Positions 18,297 through 28,017 of a DNA stretch of 47,459 bases are shown piece by piece. The notes below the pieces were generated by a model that was not told the DNA's origin, made no database searches, and saw only the letters and a program-made list of their open reading frames with translations. Each line of letters starts with the position of its first letter. Positions within the stretch are counted from its first letter, which is position 1. The stretch covers positions 1-47,459 of the forward strand of contig NZ_BBBX01000022.1 of assembly GCF_001311785.1 (NCBI RefSeq), read 5' to 3'. Both the position numbers and the translations under genes were made by a program. The DNA comes from Lacticaseibacillus saniviri JCM 17471 = DSM 24301 (GTDB lineage Bacteria; Bacillota; Bacilli; Lactobacillales; Lactobacillaceae).

Positions 18297-19623
18297 ATGG
18301 AACAGAAACAAAGCCATTTGAAAAAGAAATCGGCTTGTTTGCGGCAATCGCAACCGTCATGGGGACTGTTATTGGGGGCGGGGTTTTCTTCAAAGTCGCC
18401 ACAGTCGTCGCCGCAACACAGTCTGCGAGTTTAACGTTATTGGTTTGGGTATTGGGTGGCCTGCTGACGTTAGCGGCGGGATTGACCGTCACCGAACTGG
18501 CCGCGGCCATTCCGGTGACCGGTGGCGCCGTCAAGTATATCGAATACACGTATGGAAAGTTACCGGCCTTCTTACTGGGTTGGGCGCAAATGATTGTTTA
18601 TTTCCCGGCCAATATTGCGGCGCTCTCGATTATCTTTGGCACGCAGTGGGTGGCCTTGTTGCACTGGTCGAATAGCGCAATTTTGCCCGTTGCTATTGTG
18701 GCAGGCGCTAGTATTACCGGCCTCAACTTCTTGGGTGCCCGCGTTGGTGCACGTGTGCAATCCGTTTCACTCATTTTCAAATTGATTCCCATTGCGCTGA
18801 TTGTGATTGTTGGGTTACTGGCACCTGCCCATGTCAATTTGCGTGGACAGCACTCACCTCAACGCACCAAACCAGTTTCCTCTCTGCCTTATCAGCAGGG
18901 TTAGTGGCGACCATGTTTGCTTATGATGGTTGGCTCGGTGTCGGTGCTATCGCTGGTGAGATGAAGAATCCCAAGCGTGATCTGCCACTCGCGATTGGTG
19001 GTGGCCTGATCGCTATCACATTAATCTATGTGTTAATCAATTTGGTTTTCGTGCGCACCTTACCAATCAGCGCCTTATCGGGCAACCTGAATGCGGCAGC
19101 GGATGCGGCATTACGAATCTTTGGTGATCTGGGTGGCAAACTCGTCACAATCGGGATTTTGATTTCGGTGTATGGTGCCATCAATGGTTACACGATGACC
19201 GGGATGCGCGTGCCATTTGCGATGGCCGAAGAAGATGCGCTGCCATTCAGTCATCTCTTCAAGCGCCTATCACCACATACCTCCGTGCCATATTTTGCCG
19301 GTGCGGTGCAGTTTGGGATTGCGCTCATCATGATGCTGCTGGGTAGTTTCGATCTTTTGACAGACATGTTGGTGTTTGTGATGTGGGGTTTTTCCGTCTT
19401 ACTCTTTATCGCTGTTTTCATCCTGCGCAAAAGAGAACCAGAATTAATGCGGCCATACCGCGTGCCCGGTTATCCTATTATTCCAGCCATTGCCTTGATC
19501 GGCGGTATCTTCATTCTGGTGGTCACATTGATGACGCAACCACTGTTGGCCATCATTGGGATTGTGCTCACCGCACTCGGTGTGCCCGTCTATTTGTACC
19601 ACGCGAAGCATCAGCGCGCGTAA
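18297..19623 (+). CDS. APC-superfamily amino acid permease (two frameshifts near 18332 and 18847)
   Basis: About 442 residues with around 12 predicted membrane segments. TM1 has the substrate-backbone-binding motif G-T-V-I-G-G-G-V-F-F, and the loop after TM8 reads R-V-P-F-A-M-A-E-E-D-A-L-P. These features fit the amino acid/polyamine/organocation family, close to serine/threonine exchangers of the SteT type. Adding an A near 18332 gives L-K-K-E-I-G-L-F-A-A; adding a T near 18847 gives V-N-F-A-W-T-A-L. It is a single gene followed by a repeat-family terminator and the convergent TerC gene. Confidence 0.85.
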
Positions 19624-19640
19624 CATGATCATTAAAATAA

Positions 19641-19756
19641 AGGGGCTGTGACAAAACGTAGTTTTGTCACAGCCCCTGTTTCAATTTCCGAACAAATAGA
19701 TTAATCGTGTGCCAAAGGGTGTTAATCCTCATTCGCATAGCGCCCTTTGTCACAGC
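19641..19756. repeat. Structured intergenic repeat, copy A (short form)
   Basis: It starts 17 bases after the permease stop codon and ends 9 bases before the TerC stop codon. The first hairpin is AGGGGCTGTGACAAAA (19641-19656) with TTTTGTCACAGCCCCT (19662-19677). This is followed by the family core (CAATTTCCGAACAAATAG, then TTAATCCTCATTC) and a distal CTTTGTCACAGC that could also pair with the first arm. It probably acts as a bidirectional terminator. Confidence 0.85.
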
Positions 19757-19765
19757 TGATTATTT

Positions 19766-20487
19766 TTATTTTCGTTGGCGCCAGTAATGCAACCCAAATG
19801 TTGCCGCAAAGGCGACCAAAACAAAGATGCTGAATAAGGTGTTGGAGATTTCAATGCCGATTGCCGGTAAGCTCAATCCCAGCTTGATTGCGATGAAGGC
19901 AATCAGAATATAGGCCATATAAAGCAATTCGGGAATTTTGGCGATTAAGACGATCATCATCTGGGCGACAAAACGCATGGCCAGAATGCCAATCATCCCA
20001 CCCAACAACACGATAACCGGATTATCATCGATAGCGAGTGCCGTTAGAATGGAGTCGATGGAGAACACCATATCTAACAGAACGATGGCAGCGACGGTTC
20101 CCCAAAATGAACGTGGTTTGTCGGGTGTGGTTGTGCTCTGGGCTTTGGGTTGATGCTGTTCATAGAAGAAATGAATCGCCATGTAGAGCAGATAGGCGGC
20201 ACCGACAGCTTTCACCAGCCAGAACTTGATCAAGAAACTGCCTAAGCCGATGGCGATGAAGCGGAAGATGTAGGAGCCCCAGAGCCCCCACATTAATGCA
20301 CTCTTTTCTTTTTAGGATCATTCAGGGTGGCAGTTTGAGCCGCTAAGACGACGGCGTTATCGACGGACAGGAGACACTCCATAATCGCAAGTGTCGCCAC
20401 CGTCACGAGACCGGACCCAGTGAAGAGAGCCTCGTGCCAGTCCGCGGCTTCAAAGAATGGCGCATATAGGTTGATTAGTGTATTAAC
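19766..20487 (-). CDS. TerC-family membrane protein (frameshift near 20300, start unresolved)
   Basis: About 240 residues with seven or so membrane segments. The two TerC signature motifs with acidic residues in the membrane are present: E-C-L-L-S-V-D-N-A-V-V-L-A and D-M-V-F-S-I-D-S-I-L-T-A. Family members are linked to metal (Mn2+) efflux or metal loading at the membrane. One added A near 20305 joins P-K-K-E-K-S-A-L-M-W. No ATG, GTG or TTG is seen in the expected place; the homologous start would be at the GTT at 20487, possibly a sequencing error. A TATAAT box lies just upstream, leaving no room for a yybP-ykoY riboswitch. Confidence 0.8.
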
Positions 20488-20811
20488 TTTCGGGACCTTC
20501 TTTCCGTATTTCCTACATTATAAAGGATATCACGATCAATTTTCAGAAAAGTTGGCAAAATTATTACAGGTGCTTTTTAGACGAAATTGTGATGCCGGCC
20601 ACACTTTTTATATCGCTTTTGGATGACTGCCTATAATCGTTTGATAATAGTAAAGAGTGTTTTTCACTTTTTAACTTATATAAAACAGGCAGAGTTTGGT
20701 GAAGTAGATTCGACAAATCTGATTTTGTAATAAAAATGAAATTTTGAGCGTGGTCAAATAGGTATAGAATGAATAACGGATGTCCTAGAATTCGAACCAT
20801 GGAGGAGAAAT
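20488..20811. promoter_or_regulatory. 324-bp divergent intergenic region with TerC promoter
   Basis: On the minus strand a -10 box TATAAT (20517-20522) lies about 30 bases from the TerC reading frame. The rest is AT-rich with no gene or strong hairpin. An AGGAG-type site (GGAGGAG) precedes the lipoprotein start at 20812. Confidence 0.5.
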
Positions 20812-21344
20812 ATGCATATCAGTAAAAAGCATCTCGCATTAGTCACGGGATTACTGTTGGTGATATTGAGTGGCTGTGGTCAGTCCTCAAGTACCGCCAA
20901 GGATTCCAGTTCTGCCACATCATCGAGCCAGCATGTGAAGAAGCCGGCCAAAACATCTTCGAGTAGCAAATCGAGTGCAACAAGTAGTAGTGAATCAAGC
21001 GTTTCATCTGAAAGTAGCTCTGAGAGTCAACAATCCAGTGCCACTTCAAGCAGTGAATCAGTTGTTAGCAGCAGTTCATCACAACCAGCACAAGCCAGTT
21101 CTTCAAGCCAAAACACGGTGAAGGTCACTAATGGTGATCAAGCAGTCGCTGTGCTCAAAGCGGCACAACAAACTGCTTGGGAGAACAAGTTGGTGGGCCA
21201 TTGGTCTTTGGGTACGTTCAGATGGTGACCGTTCAAGGACAACAGGCTTATCGTGTTGATATCGGCAAGGATAACGGTCGCAGTACTGTGGCGAGTTATG
21301 CCGTATTACCAGATGGTCAAGTTGTCTTGATGCAACAATATTAA
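20812..21344 (+). CDS. Ser-rich secreted lipoprotein (frameshift near 21210)
   Basis: About 177 residues. The signal peptide ends in the lipobox L-S-G-C at about residue 22, followed by roughly 80 residues that are mostly Ser, Thr, Ala and Glu, a flexible stalk. A small C-terminal domain begins at N-G-D-Q-A-V-A-V-L and ends Y-A-V-L-P-D-G-Q-V-V-L-M-Q-Q-Y. One added T near 21210 restores S-F-G-Y-V-Q-M-V-T-V-Q-G. The role is unknown; the layout fits a surface-anchored lipoprotein. It is 25 bases upstream of a GH25 muramidase gene and may be cotranscribed with it. Confidence 0.75.
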
Positions 21345-21368
21345 AATTAATTACTGAGGGGTAATACT

Positions 21369-22441
21369 TTGAAATTTCGGAAAAGTTTTTGGATCAGTTT
21401 ATTAGGCGTGCTGATGTTTGCGCTGAGTGGGGCCGCTAATGTTTCGGCGGCAACCAAATTTGCCGACGTCGCCAGCTATCAACCTGATGACGTGGTGTAT
21501 TTTAAGAATTTGGCAACCGATCAAGTTGCTGGTGTTGTTGTTAAGTTGACCGAGGGTGGTGGTTACATCAATCCTAAGGCAAACAAGCAGATTGCTTCCG
21601 CTAAGGCTGCAGGCATGAAGGTGAGCCTGTATCACTTCGCCCGTTATAATGGTGCTGCAAGTGCGCGTAGTGAGGCCAATCAATTTGCTCAGGCAGCTAA
21701 GAATGCTGGCTTGGGGACCGACACTGTGATGGTGGCCGATGTTGAAGATAATGGCTTGAAGACGCCATATGCAGATACGGTGACATTCCAGAAGCAATTA
21801 GCGAGCTGGGGTTACCACAATCAAGTGACCTATTCCATGGCTTCATGGTTCTGGGCCAAGAAATTGCCACTGAACTACCCAATCTGGGTGGCTAACTATA
21901 GTGCTAACATGCCACAAGTTGATAACGCAGCGGCTTGGCAATATACCAGCAATTATGCTGGTAAGAGTGTCGATATGAGTTATGATTTCACAGGAATTTT
22001 CACACAAAAGAATTCTTCTGTGACTCAGGCACCTACCGCAAAGACGGTGACAATTCAATACAAGCCAAACTACGGCATTGCGCTGTGGCAAGGTTTGGGA
22101 ACAAGTAAGTATGCGACAGGCCGTTACTTGAAGACCGGAACCAGTTGGCGTGTTCTCGGTGAAGCTGTGATTAATCAACAACGCTGGTACAATCTGGGCG
22201 GCGACCAATGGATTCAAGCAACCTACACCAGCAAGCCTTACGGGCAATACGGTTTGATTCAACCTAAGACGGTGACAACCAAAACATCAGGTCAACTCGT
22301 TAACGGTTTGGTTCAACAAAGGTAATCAAGACACTTGCGAGTGGTACTCGTTGGCAAGTGACCGGTGTTGCGGCATGGGCAGGTGCTGTCTGGTATAATC
22401 TCGGCGGCAACCAATGGATCTCTTCAAAAGCGGTGTTGTAA
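21369..22441 (+). CDS. GH25 muramidase (lysozyme) with C-terminal SLAP-type wall-binding modules (frameshift near 22310)
   Basis: About 357 residues. The signal peptide ends around V-S-A-A. The GH25 domain begins F-A-D-V-A-S-Y-Q and has the catalytic acidic cluster V-A-D-V-E-D-N, then the W-V-A-N-Y motif. It is followed by two modules of the type Y-G-x-x-L-W…G-T-x-W-x-V…W-Y-N-L-G-G-x-Q-W-I, similar to SLAP wall-binding repeats; the second is split by a frame change near 22310 and is restored by adding one G. It would hydrolyse peptidoglycan between MurNAc and GlcNAc, acting outside the cell as an autolysin. The start is a TTG at 21369 after GAGGGG. Confidence 0.85.
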
Positions 22442-22470
22442 TTAAGAGTGCGAAGGCACACGGTTTGGCT

Positions 22471-22569
22471 GTGAGCACTAACGGAACTAGCGAAACAATT
22501 GCGGTTTATGCAATTGTCGCTAGTATTGTTAGGCGGAGCAGGCAGTGTGACTGAGCACGTTTAAACAAA
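22471..22569 (+). repeat. Hairpin module S, copy 1
   Basis: A module of about 100 bp also found at 42333. Stem ACTAGCGAAACAATTGC (22486-22502) with GCAATTGTCGCTAGT (22510-22524), closed by outer CTAAC/GTTAG (22478-22482, 22528-22532). It lies between the muramidase stop codon and repeat copy B. The second copy shows three compensatory pair changes in the stem. Confidence 0.75.
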
Positions 22570-22868
22570 AATAAGGTTGTGACTTCCTATGCGGGAAGCC
22601 ACAACCTTATTTTTTATTGCTAACATTATTGCTTAATCGCGTTCCAAAAGGCTGAGAATTCCGGTTAACAGAGAAGTGTGCGAACTCGCGCCCAGCAACT
22701 GAGCAACAGCATAGGTTCGTTTTATTGGCGTTTTATGCCAATAACGAACCAAGCTGGGCGCAAGTTGTTGCGAGTTCAAACACGTTAATGGATTGCTTCA
22801 AATCCTAAAAACAGGATTTGAAGCAATCCCCGTTAATCCTCATTCTCAAACCGCCTTTTGTCACGGCT
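22570..22868. repeat. Structured intergenic repeat, copy B (long form)
   Basis: First hairpin AATAAGGTTGTGACTTCC with its complement at 22594-22611. A long imperfect hairpin runs from GTGTGCGAACTCGC (about 22676) to the CGAGTTCAAACAC segment ending at 22783, with loop at GGCGTTTTATGCC. A third hairpin of 17 bp pairs 22790-22806 with 22813-22829. The distal end is TTTTGTCACGG. It fills the gap between the convergent muramidase and methionine aminopeptidase genes. Confidence 0.85.
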
Positions 22869-22880
22869 TTTTCTCTTGAA

Positions 22881-23713
22881 TTAGTAGTTATTGTCCTTGA
22901 TGTATTGTTGTGCCCAGGACAATAATTCAGCATCTTCTTCAGGATCTTGTGATGTTAAGATAACAGGACCGTCATTGGTGATGGCGAGTGTGTGTTCATA
23001 CTGTGATGACCAGCTGCCATCCGCTGACACGTAGTATACCCAAGGATCGTTTTTGTCTTTAATTGGTGATCCTTAATCTTCCAAGTGCCTTCATTAATCA
23101 TGGGTTCAATAGTGATGGTCATGCCGGCCTTGAGCCGTAACCCTTCACCTTTTTCACCGTAATGCATGACATCAGGCTTTTCGTGCATGGTTGGCTGAAT
23201 GCCGTGACCGATTAATTCGCGAACATCGCCGTAATCGTGCTTGTTTTCAGTGAAGTCTTGAATCGCAAAACCGATATCACCTAAACGCTTGCCGACGACA
23301 CTTTGTGCGATGCCGAGGTATAACGCCTTCTTGGTGACATCCATCAGATCTTGGGTCTCCTTGGTCACGTCACCCACGGCGTAACTCCAGCAAGAATCAC
23401 TTTCGTAGCCGTTCTTGTTAACGGTCATGTCAACCTTGACGATATCGCCCTTTTTGAGGATTAAGTCCTTACGTGGTGTCCCATGTGCTACTTCGTCGTT
23501 CACGTCGACACAGGTCGCATATTTGTAGCCTTCGAATCCCTTTTCAGAAGGGGTCGCACCGTGTTCGATGATATAGTCGTTGGCGAATTTTTCGATATCA
23601 TAAGCGGAAATACCTGGCTTGATCATGTCACGCAGACCTAAGTGAACACCGGCCAAAACCTTACCGGATTCACGCATGCCTTCGATTTCACGTTCTGATT
23701 TGAGTGTAATCAT
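22881..23713 (-). CDS. map: Methionine aminopeptidase type I (frameshift near 23070)
   Basis: About 277 residues. Metal ligands of the pita-bread fold are visible: Asp in V-D-M-T-V-N, Asp in the E-S-D-S-C-W segment, His in G-H-G-I-Q-P-T-M-H, Glu in T-I-E-P-M-I, and Glu in the C-terminal S-Q-Y-E-H-T. It removes N-terminal Met from nascent proteins in the cytosol. The start at 23713 has GGAGA upstream and gives M-I-T-L-K-S-E-R-E-I. One added C near 23070 restores D-H-P-I-K-D-K-N-D-P-W. The region 40-100 residues after the second Asp is slightly long, as in the lactobacillar MAP group. Confidence 0.9.
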
Positions 23714-23848
23714 TAAATTAATGTCTCCTATCAAATGTTCTGAGTAACAGCGCAATTTGTAGAAAAAGCCGTTCACAATTTTTTCTACATCCAGTAATAC
23801 TCTACCACATTTACTGAAAAACGGTTAATGCGTCTGGCAATTCCTGAC

Positions 23849-24660
23849 TCAACATGGTGCAAGATAGGTGATGGCTACTGGTGCCGGTGCAAACGGCCAG
23901 TGTTGCCGGGTCTGATCAGCGATAGAATCGGTACTATCAAATTCACCTTGAAGTGTTGTGTATCGTGATTGTAGCGAGCTGATCTGTTCTTGTTGGAGTG
24001 CAAGCAACGCAGCGTTTGAGCCACCCATCCAGCCCCAAGCTGCCAATGAAGGTCCATCTTCGTAAACCAGACAATAAGCTTGAATCCTGTTGTTCTGCCA
24101 AATGAGTAATGGGGCATCGGGGATGAGGTCCGTAAAGGCTGTGGATTGCCAAGTTGATTCATTGTAGGCCATGACAGGATTGCGCGCGTGCAATGTCTGG
24201 TAGCGGGCATAACTCATCGTGAGTAGTTGCTGCCTTTGACTTGCAGATAATTGATTGAAACTCAAGGCCGTCGCACCCGCGTTGGTTGTCGGTGTAGTGG
24301 CCAAAGTTAGTGTTGGCATCACCGTGCGGCGCAGTTCGATGAAATTTGTGTGAGTAGCCAACTGACAAATGGACTCACTGGCGCATATTCACGGATGACG
24401 AGATGCGACAAATTCATGGCTTGTGCGATGTCTTTGACAAACTGCAGCACCGTTGGATTCAAAGCCTTGTGACCAGGTCGAATCAGGACCGCAAAATAGA
24501 GTGCTGTTGGATGGAAGTTATTTGTCCACCAAGTGACAACACCATTGATGGCCTGCTCATCTTGAAAGATGTGCGTTTGCTGGGTATTTATTGCATGTGT
24601 TTGAATCAAGCTGTCGCCGGTGCTGAATTGGGCTAAGAATGCTGCCAGTGTTGTCTTCAT
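23849..24660 (-). CDS. GNAT-like acetyltransferase, putative (frameshift near 24357)
   Basis: About 270 residues, start at 24660 with AAGGAG. Secondary-structure pattern and the segment L-V-I-R-E-Y-A followed by N-F-I-E-L-R-R-T-V-M-P resemble the end of a GNAT acetyltransferase domain (strand, then G-F-x-x-x-R). A second half (residues about 150-265) contains A-W-G-W-M-G-G and may be another GNAT-like fold. Adding one T near 24357 gives V-S-L-A-T-H-T-N-F. It follows the metal sensor gene by 26 bases and may share its transcript. Function is unassigned. Confidence 0.5.
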
Positions 24661-24686
24661 TGTTGCTCCTTAGAGATAAGCGGGTT

Positions 24687-25013
24687 TCATTCACCGTGAT
24701 GCTTGCCGCGTACCACGTGATCGGCGTGTTCGAGCATCTCATTGATGACATCTAAGATATGGGGGTCGTCCAGCATATAATAGCTAGATTTGCCCACTTT
24801 TTTCGCGCTCACGAGTTGATGCTTTTTCAGAATTGCCAACTGATGTGAGACGACAGATTGTTCGAGTTGTAGGAGCTCACCAATCTGACTGACGTTCAGT
24901 TCATGGCCTTCAAGCGCCTTGAGCATCTGTAGTCGATTGGGATTGCTCAGGAGTTTGAAGATACGCTCGGATTCTTGCAGATGCTGCTGATCAATTAATT
25001 CGATATTATCCAT
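24687..25013 (-). CDS. czrA: ArsR/SmtB-family metal sensor, CzrA-like
   Basis: 108 residues, intact. Winged helix-turn-helix of the ArsR family ([14 protein letters not shown] at the start, recognition helix Q-S-V-V-S-H-Q-L). The fifth helix carries D-P-H at residues 83-85 and H-A-D-H at residues 96-99, that is D-x-H-x10-H-x2-H, the alpha5 site that binds Zn2+/Co2+ in CzrA and SmtB. There is no Cys of the CadC type. It should repress the upstream CadD-like exporter and release on Zn or Co. It lies 57 bases downstream of that gene. Confidence 0.85.
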   Translation of the reverse strand: MDNIELIDQQHLQESERIFKLLSNPNRLQMLKALEGHELNVSQIGELLQLEQSVVSHQLAILKKHQLVSAKKVGKSSYYMLDDPHILDVINEMLEHADHVVRGKHHGE

Positions 25014-25070
25014 CGGGTTATCCTTCTCTGCTGGTTTTAATCTCTATTATACAGCGTTTACAGGGAAGAA

Positions 25071-25634
25071 TTAAATCCAACTCAGGATGTGACTAATCAA
25101 GCCGCTGTCCCAGAAAACATAGAGGCCAATTAAGACATAACAGATCTTCATCAGCTTTTCGCCGTGATCCGTCATGAGTTTCGAGACACTTGGTATATCT
25201 GCCACCCATTTGATAACAAAGACAACGAGGACTGTGAGAACGCCGATGAACAGCAGGGTGATAAGGAAATTACTCATGGTCTCGCCGACCAGAACGGGTA
25301 AGAAAATCGACAGGTTACAGCCGGCACAGACCGATAGATAGGTGATTAAGACGCTGAGAACGGGTGACCGATGTGTCTTGGTATCGTCGTCGTCATCGTC
25401 ATCACGAAAGGCCATATAGATGGGTAAAATTCCGAGAATACCCAGAATCCATTCGGGTAAGAATGCGGCCAGAATTTGCCCGATGAAATAACTCGCCGTC
25501 AACAGAATCAGGTTACCTAATAGGTATCCCAGCATGACTTTGGGCAGTGAATACTTCTTTAATAGAAAGATCAGCATGAAAAAGAAATCCAGGTTCACAC
25601 TGAGGAAGGTGAGTGCGAGTACGCCATAGTTCAC
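25071..25634 (-). CDS. cadD: CadD-family heavy-metal resistance transporter
   Basis: 187 residues from a GTG at 25634, chosen because TTGGAGG lies 7 bases upstream; an ATG further upstream lacks a site. Five or so membrane segments of the Cad (cadmium resistance) family, with the cytosolic loop containing seven consecutive Asp residues, followed by a Cys-rich C-A-G-C in a membrane helix. Such proteins export or sequester Cd2+/Zn2+ at the membrane. It is in an operon with the CzrA-like sensor and has an ArsR-type operator in front. Confidence 0.8.
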   Translation of the reverse strand: MNYGVLALTFLSVNLDFFFMLIFLLKKYSLPKVMLGYLLGNLILLTASYFIGQILAAFLPEWILGILGILPIYMAFRDDDDDDDTKTHRSPVLSVLITYLSVCAGCNLSIFLPVLVGETMSNFLITLLFIGVLTVLVVFVIKWVADIPSVSKLMTDHGEKLMKICYVLIGLYVFWDSGLISHILSWI

Positions 25635-25667
25635 AATAAAGCCTCCAATACATGAATGAATAAACAT

Positions 25668-25683
25668 ATGTTGATTACAACAT
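25668..25683. promoter_or_regulatory. ArsR/CzrA-type operator upstream of cadD
   Basis: Perfect inverted repeat ATGTTG-ATTA-CAACAT, about 34 bases upstream of the GTG start and overlapping TATACA, a possible -10 on the minus strand. Size and AT-rich centre fit SmtB/CzrA operators. Confidence 0.6.
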
Positions 25684-25740
25684 GTATACTACACGTTTTC
25701 ATCTGTAAATGAAAGTGAAAAGACTAACTGAGCGCAAAAA

Positions 25741-25872
25741 ACAGAGGGTGTGACAAAACTACGTTTTATCACACCCTCTGTTTCAATTTTCGAACAAAAT
25801 AGATTAATCGTGTTCCAAAAGACTGAGAATTCCTGTTAATCCTCATTCTCAAAGCGTCTTTTGTCACAACTT
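25741..25872. repeat. Structured intergenic repeat, copy C (short form)
   Basis: Hairpin ACAGAGGGTGTGACAAAAC (25741-25759) with its complement (25763-25781), then the core with AATTTTCGAACAAAATAG, CTGAGAATTCCTGTTAATCC and a distal CTTTTGTCACAAC. It lies 22 bases beyond the uspA stop codon and upstream of cadD. It is the only copy not between convergent genes. Confidence 0.85.
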
Positions 25873-25893
25873 CTTGACACAGCTTCAATTCAC

Positions 25894-26316
25894 TTAGCGG
25901 ACCACGGTAACTGATACAGGTGCGTTTTTGGCCATGTAAGCGGCCTGACTACCAAAGACACCTTGCTTAGCACGTGCCCCGATAACGAGGAGATCAGGCT
26001 GTACAGCAGGAATGACTTCTCGAACGATGGTTTCGCCAGGGTCGCCTTCCGCCACGATTGCTTGCACGTTCTTCACACCTTTAGTTTGTGCTTGCTGTTT
26101 GAAATCTAAGATGTGTTTTTCAAGCGCATCGCGTTCACCGTGGACATAATCTTTATCCAAGGCTTGAAAAACATTCATTTCGTCATTTTCTAAGACAGAG
26201 ACGATGACTAATTCGGCGTTATCCTTCAATGCTAGGTTGATTGCATAGTCGAAGGCCATTAAGGCATCTTCTGAGTCATCAACACCGACCAAAATTCGTT
26301 TTAATTGTGCATCCAT
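25894..26316 (-). CDS. Universal stress protein UspA family
   Basis: 140 residues, intact. The N-terminal strand I-L-V-G-V-D-D-S and the C-terminal ATP-binding pattern G-A-R-A-K-Q-G-V-F-G-S are those of the UspA family. It follows mntH by 11 bases on the same strand and is very likely cotranscribed with it, a common pairing in lactobacilli. It may modulate the transporter or the stress response; the molecular role is unknown. Confidence 0.9.
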   Translation of the reverse strand: MDAQLKRILVGVDDSEDALMAFDYAINLALKDNAELVIVSVLENDEMNVFQALDKDYVHGERDALEKHILDFKQQAQTKGVKNVQAIVAEGDPGETIVREVIPAVQPDLLVIGARAKQGVFGSQAAYMAKNAPVSVTVVR

Positions 26317-26327
26317 TGTGTGGCCTC

Positions 26328-27913
26328 CTAATCTTCAGCGTCTGCGAGATCTTGTAAGTGCTTGGCATAGCGTTGGTTCCCGCGGTAGAGGTCGTAAACC
26401 GTCCACGCGAGCAATGCCATGACAGCAGCAATTAAGATGTACGCAATGGTGTGTGCAATTGAGACTTGGCTGGCACTAGGATTATCGCCAAAGAAGGCGG
26501 TGATTGAGTCAGGCAATCCCTTCATGTTCAGGAAGGTTAAGCCGACAACGGAAACCCAACCAGCAATTTTGACCCAAAGTGTGTTCTTAAAGCGTTCACC
26601 CATTTCGACCTTGCTGTCGGTCATCATCAATAGTGGCAGCATGGAGAATGGTAAGGCGAAGGCCAAGAAGACTTGTGAGTTGTTCATCAGATTGTTCAGC
26701 GCCGTATGTTCGTCGACGGCACTCTTACCGCTGGTCATCATGACACAGATGAGCACTGGGATAACGGAGATTAACCGGGTGATCAAACGCCGCGCCCAGA
26801 TTGGCATCTTCATGTGCACGAAACCTTCCATGATGACTTGCCCAGTCAGTGTCCCCGTGATGGTTGAGTTCTGACCAGAGGCCAACAAGGCAACCGCAAA
26901 CAGGGTGGAGAGAATCCCGGATTTGGCAACGGCAATCAGCACACCATTGCTCAAGGTGGAAGTATCGGATAACGCTTCAAACAAACCGAAGAATGATGGA
27001 TCCTTCACAGCACCACTCTTGAAGACGGCGACACCCATGATAAGTAAAAGCGCGTTGACGAAGAAAGCGGCGGTTAATTGAATGTTAGAATCCCATGTTG
27101 AGAAACGAACGGTACGTGCCACGTCTTCTTCATCGTGATGGTTGATTTCACGAGTTTGTGAAATCGCTGAGTGTAAGTATAAGTTATGGGGCATAACTGT
27201 CGCCCCGATAATCCCGAGGGAACCGCTCAGTGGGGACATGCCGTTAACGGATGGTGAGCTTGCCATCACCTTAGCAGAAGGAATGAGCCCGAATAAGACA
27301 CCCTTCCAATCAGGGTTAGATAAGGCAACTTGGTAAACAAAGACGAATAAAATGACAAGAATCAAGCAGACAACAATCGCTTCGATTTTACGGAAACCAA
27401 TTTTTGTCAGTAATAATAAGAGCAAGACATCGAACACGGTAATGAAGACCGCGATGACGAGTGGAATGTGGAATAAGAGATATAACGCAATCGCGGCACC
27501 GATAACTTCAGCGATATCGGTTGCCATGATGGCTAATTCGGTCAAAATCCATAAAACGATTCCCAACGTTTTACTGGTACGGGCCCGAATCGCCTGCGCC
27601 AAGTCCATCTGACTTACGATACCAAGCTTAGCAGCCATGTATTGCAGTAACATCGCAATTAAGCTTGAGATTAAGATGACGGACATCAACATGTATTGAA
27701 AGTTTTGTCCACCGGTGATTGATGTTGACCAGTTACCCGGATCCATATACCCAACCGCAACAGTGCGCCTGGACCCGAATACATAAATAAGGCCTTCCAG
27801 AAACTAATATTTTTGGGTACCTTAACTGTCCCGTTGATTTCCTCTAAGGAACGGCCGTTAGCATATTGAATCAACTTATGCCGTTGCTTAGGGTTCTTGA
27901 TACCTTTGTCCAT
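26328..27913 (-). CDS. mntH: Nramp-family Mn2+/Fe2+ transporter MntH (frameshift near 27760)
   Basis: About 528 residues with around 11 membrane segments. TM1 carries the metal-binding D-P-G-N-W and TM6 the M-P-H-N motif, the two diagnostic Nramp sites. It imports Mn2+ with protons across the cytoplasmic membrane, important in lactobacilli that use Mn as antioxidant. Start at 27913 with AAGGAGGAG. Adding one G near 27762 restores G-A-L-V-A-V-G-Y-M-D-P-G-N-W. It is divergent from a DtxR-family regulator and leads an operon with uspA. Confidence 0.9.
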
Positions 27914-27948
27914 AAATAACTCCTCCTTTTTATCTTGAACCAACGCTT

Positions 27949-27954
27949 ATTATA
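27949..27954 (-). promoter_or_regulatory. -10 box of mntH with adjacent direct repeat
   Basis: TATAAT on the minus strand, bracketed by the direct repeat ACGCT (+ strand 27943-27947 and 27954-27958). The 104-bp divergent gap between mntH and the DtxR-family gene must hold the metal-dependent operator, which may include these repeats. Confidence 0.45.
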
Positions 27955-28017
27955 CGCTAAACTTTGTTGATGAAAAGGGGTAAATTAGGATTACCTGAAT
28001 ATTTTTGGGGGGATTGG

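Noticed and set aside
20488..20811. A yybP-ykoY manganese riboswitch upstream of the TerC gene
   Set aside because: The -10 box lies about 30 bases from the coding frame, leaving no space for the aptamer, and I see none of its conserved stems.
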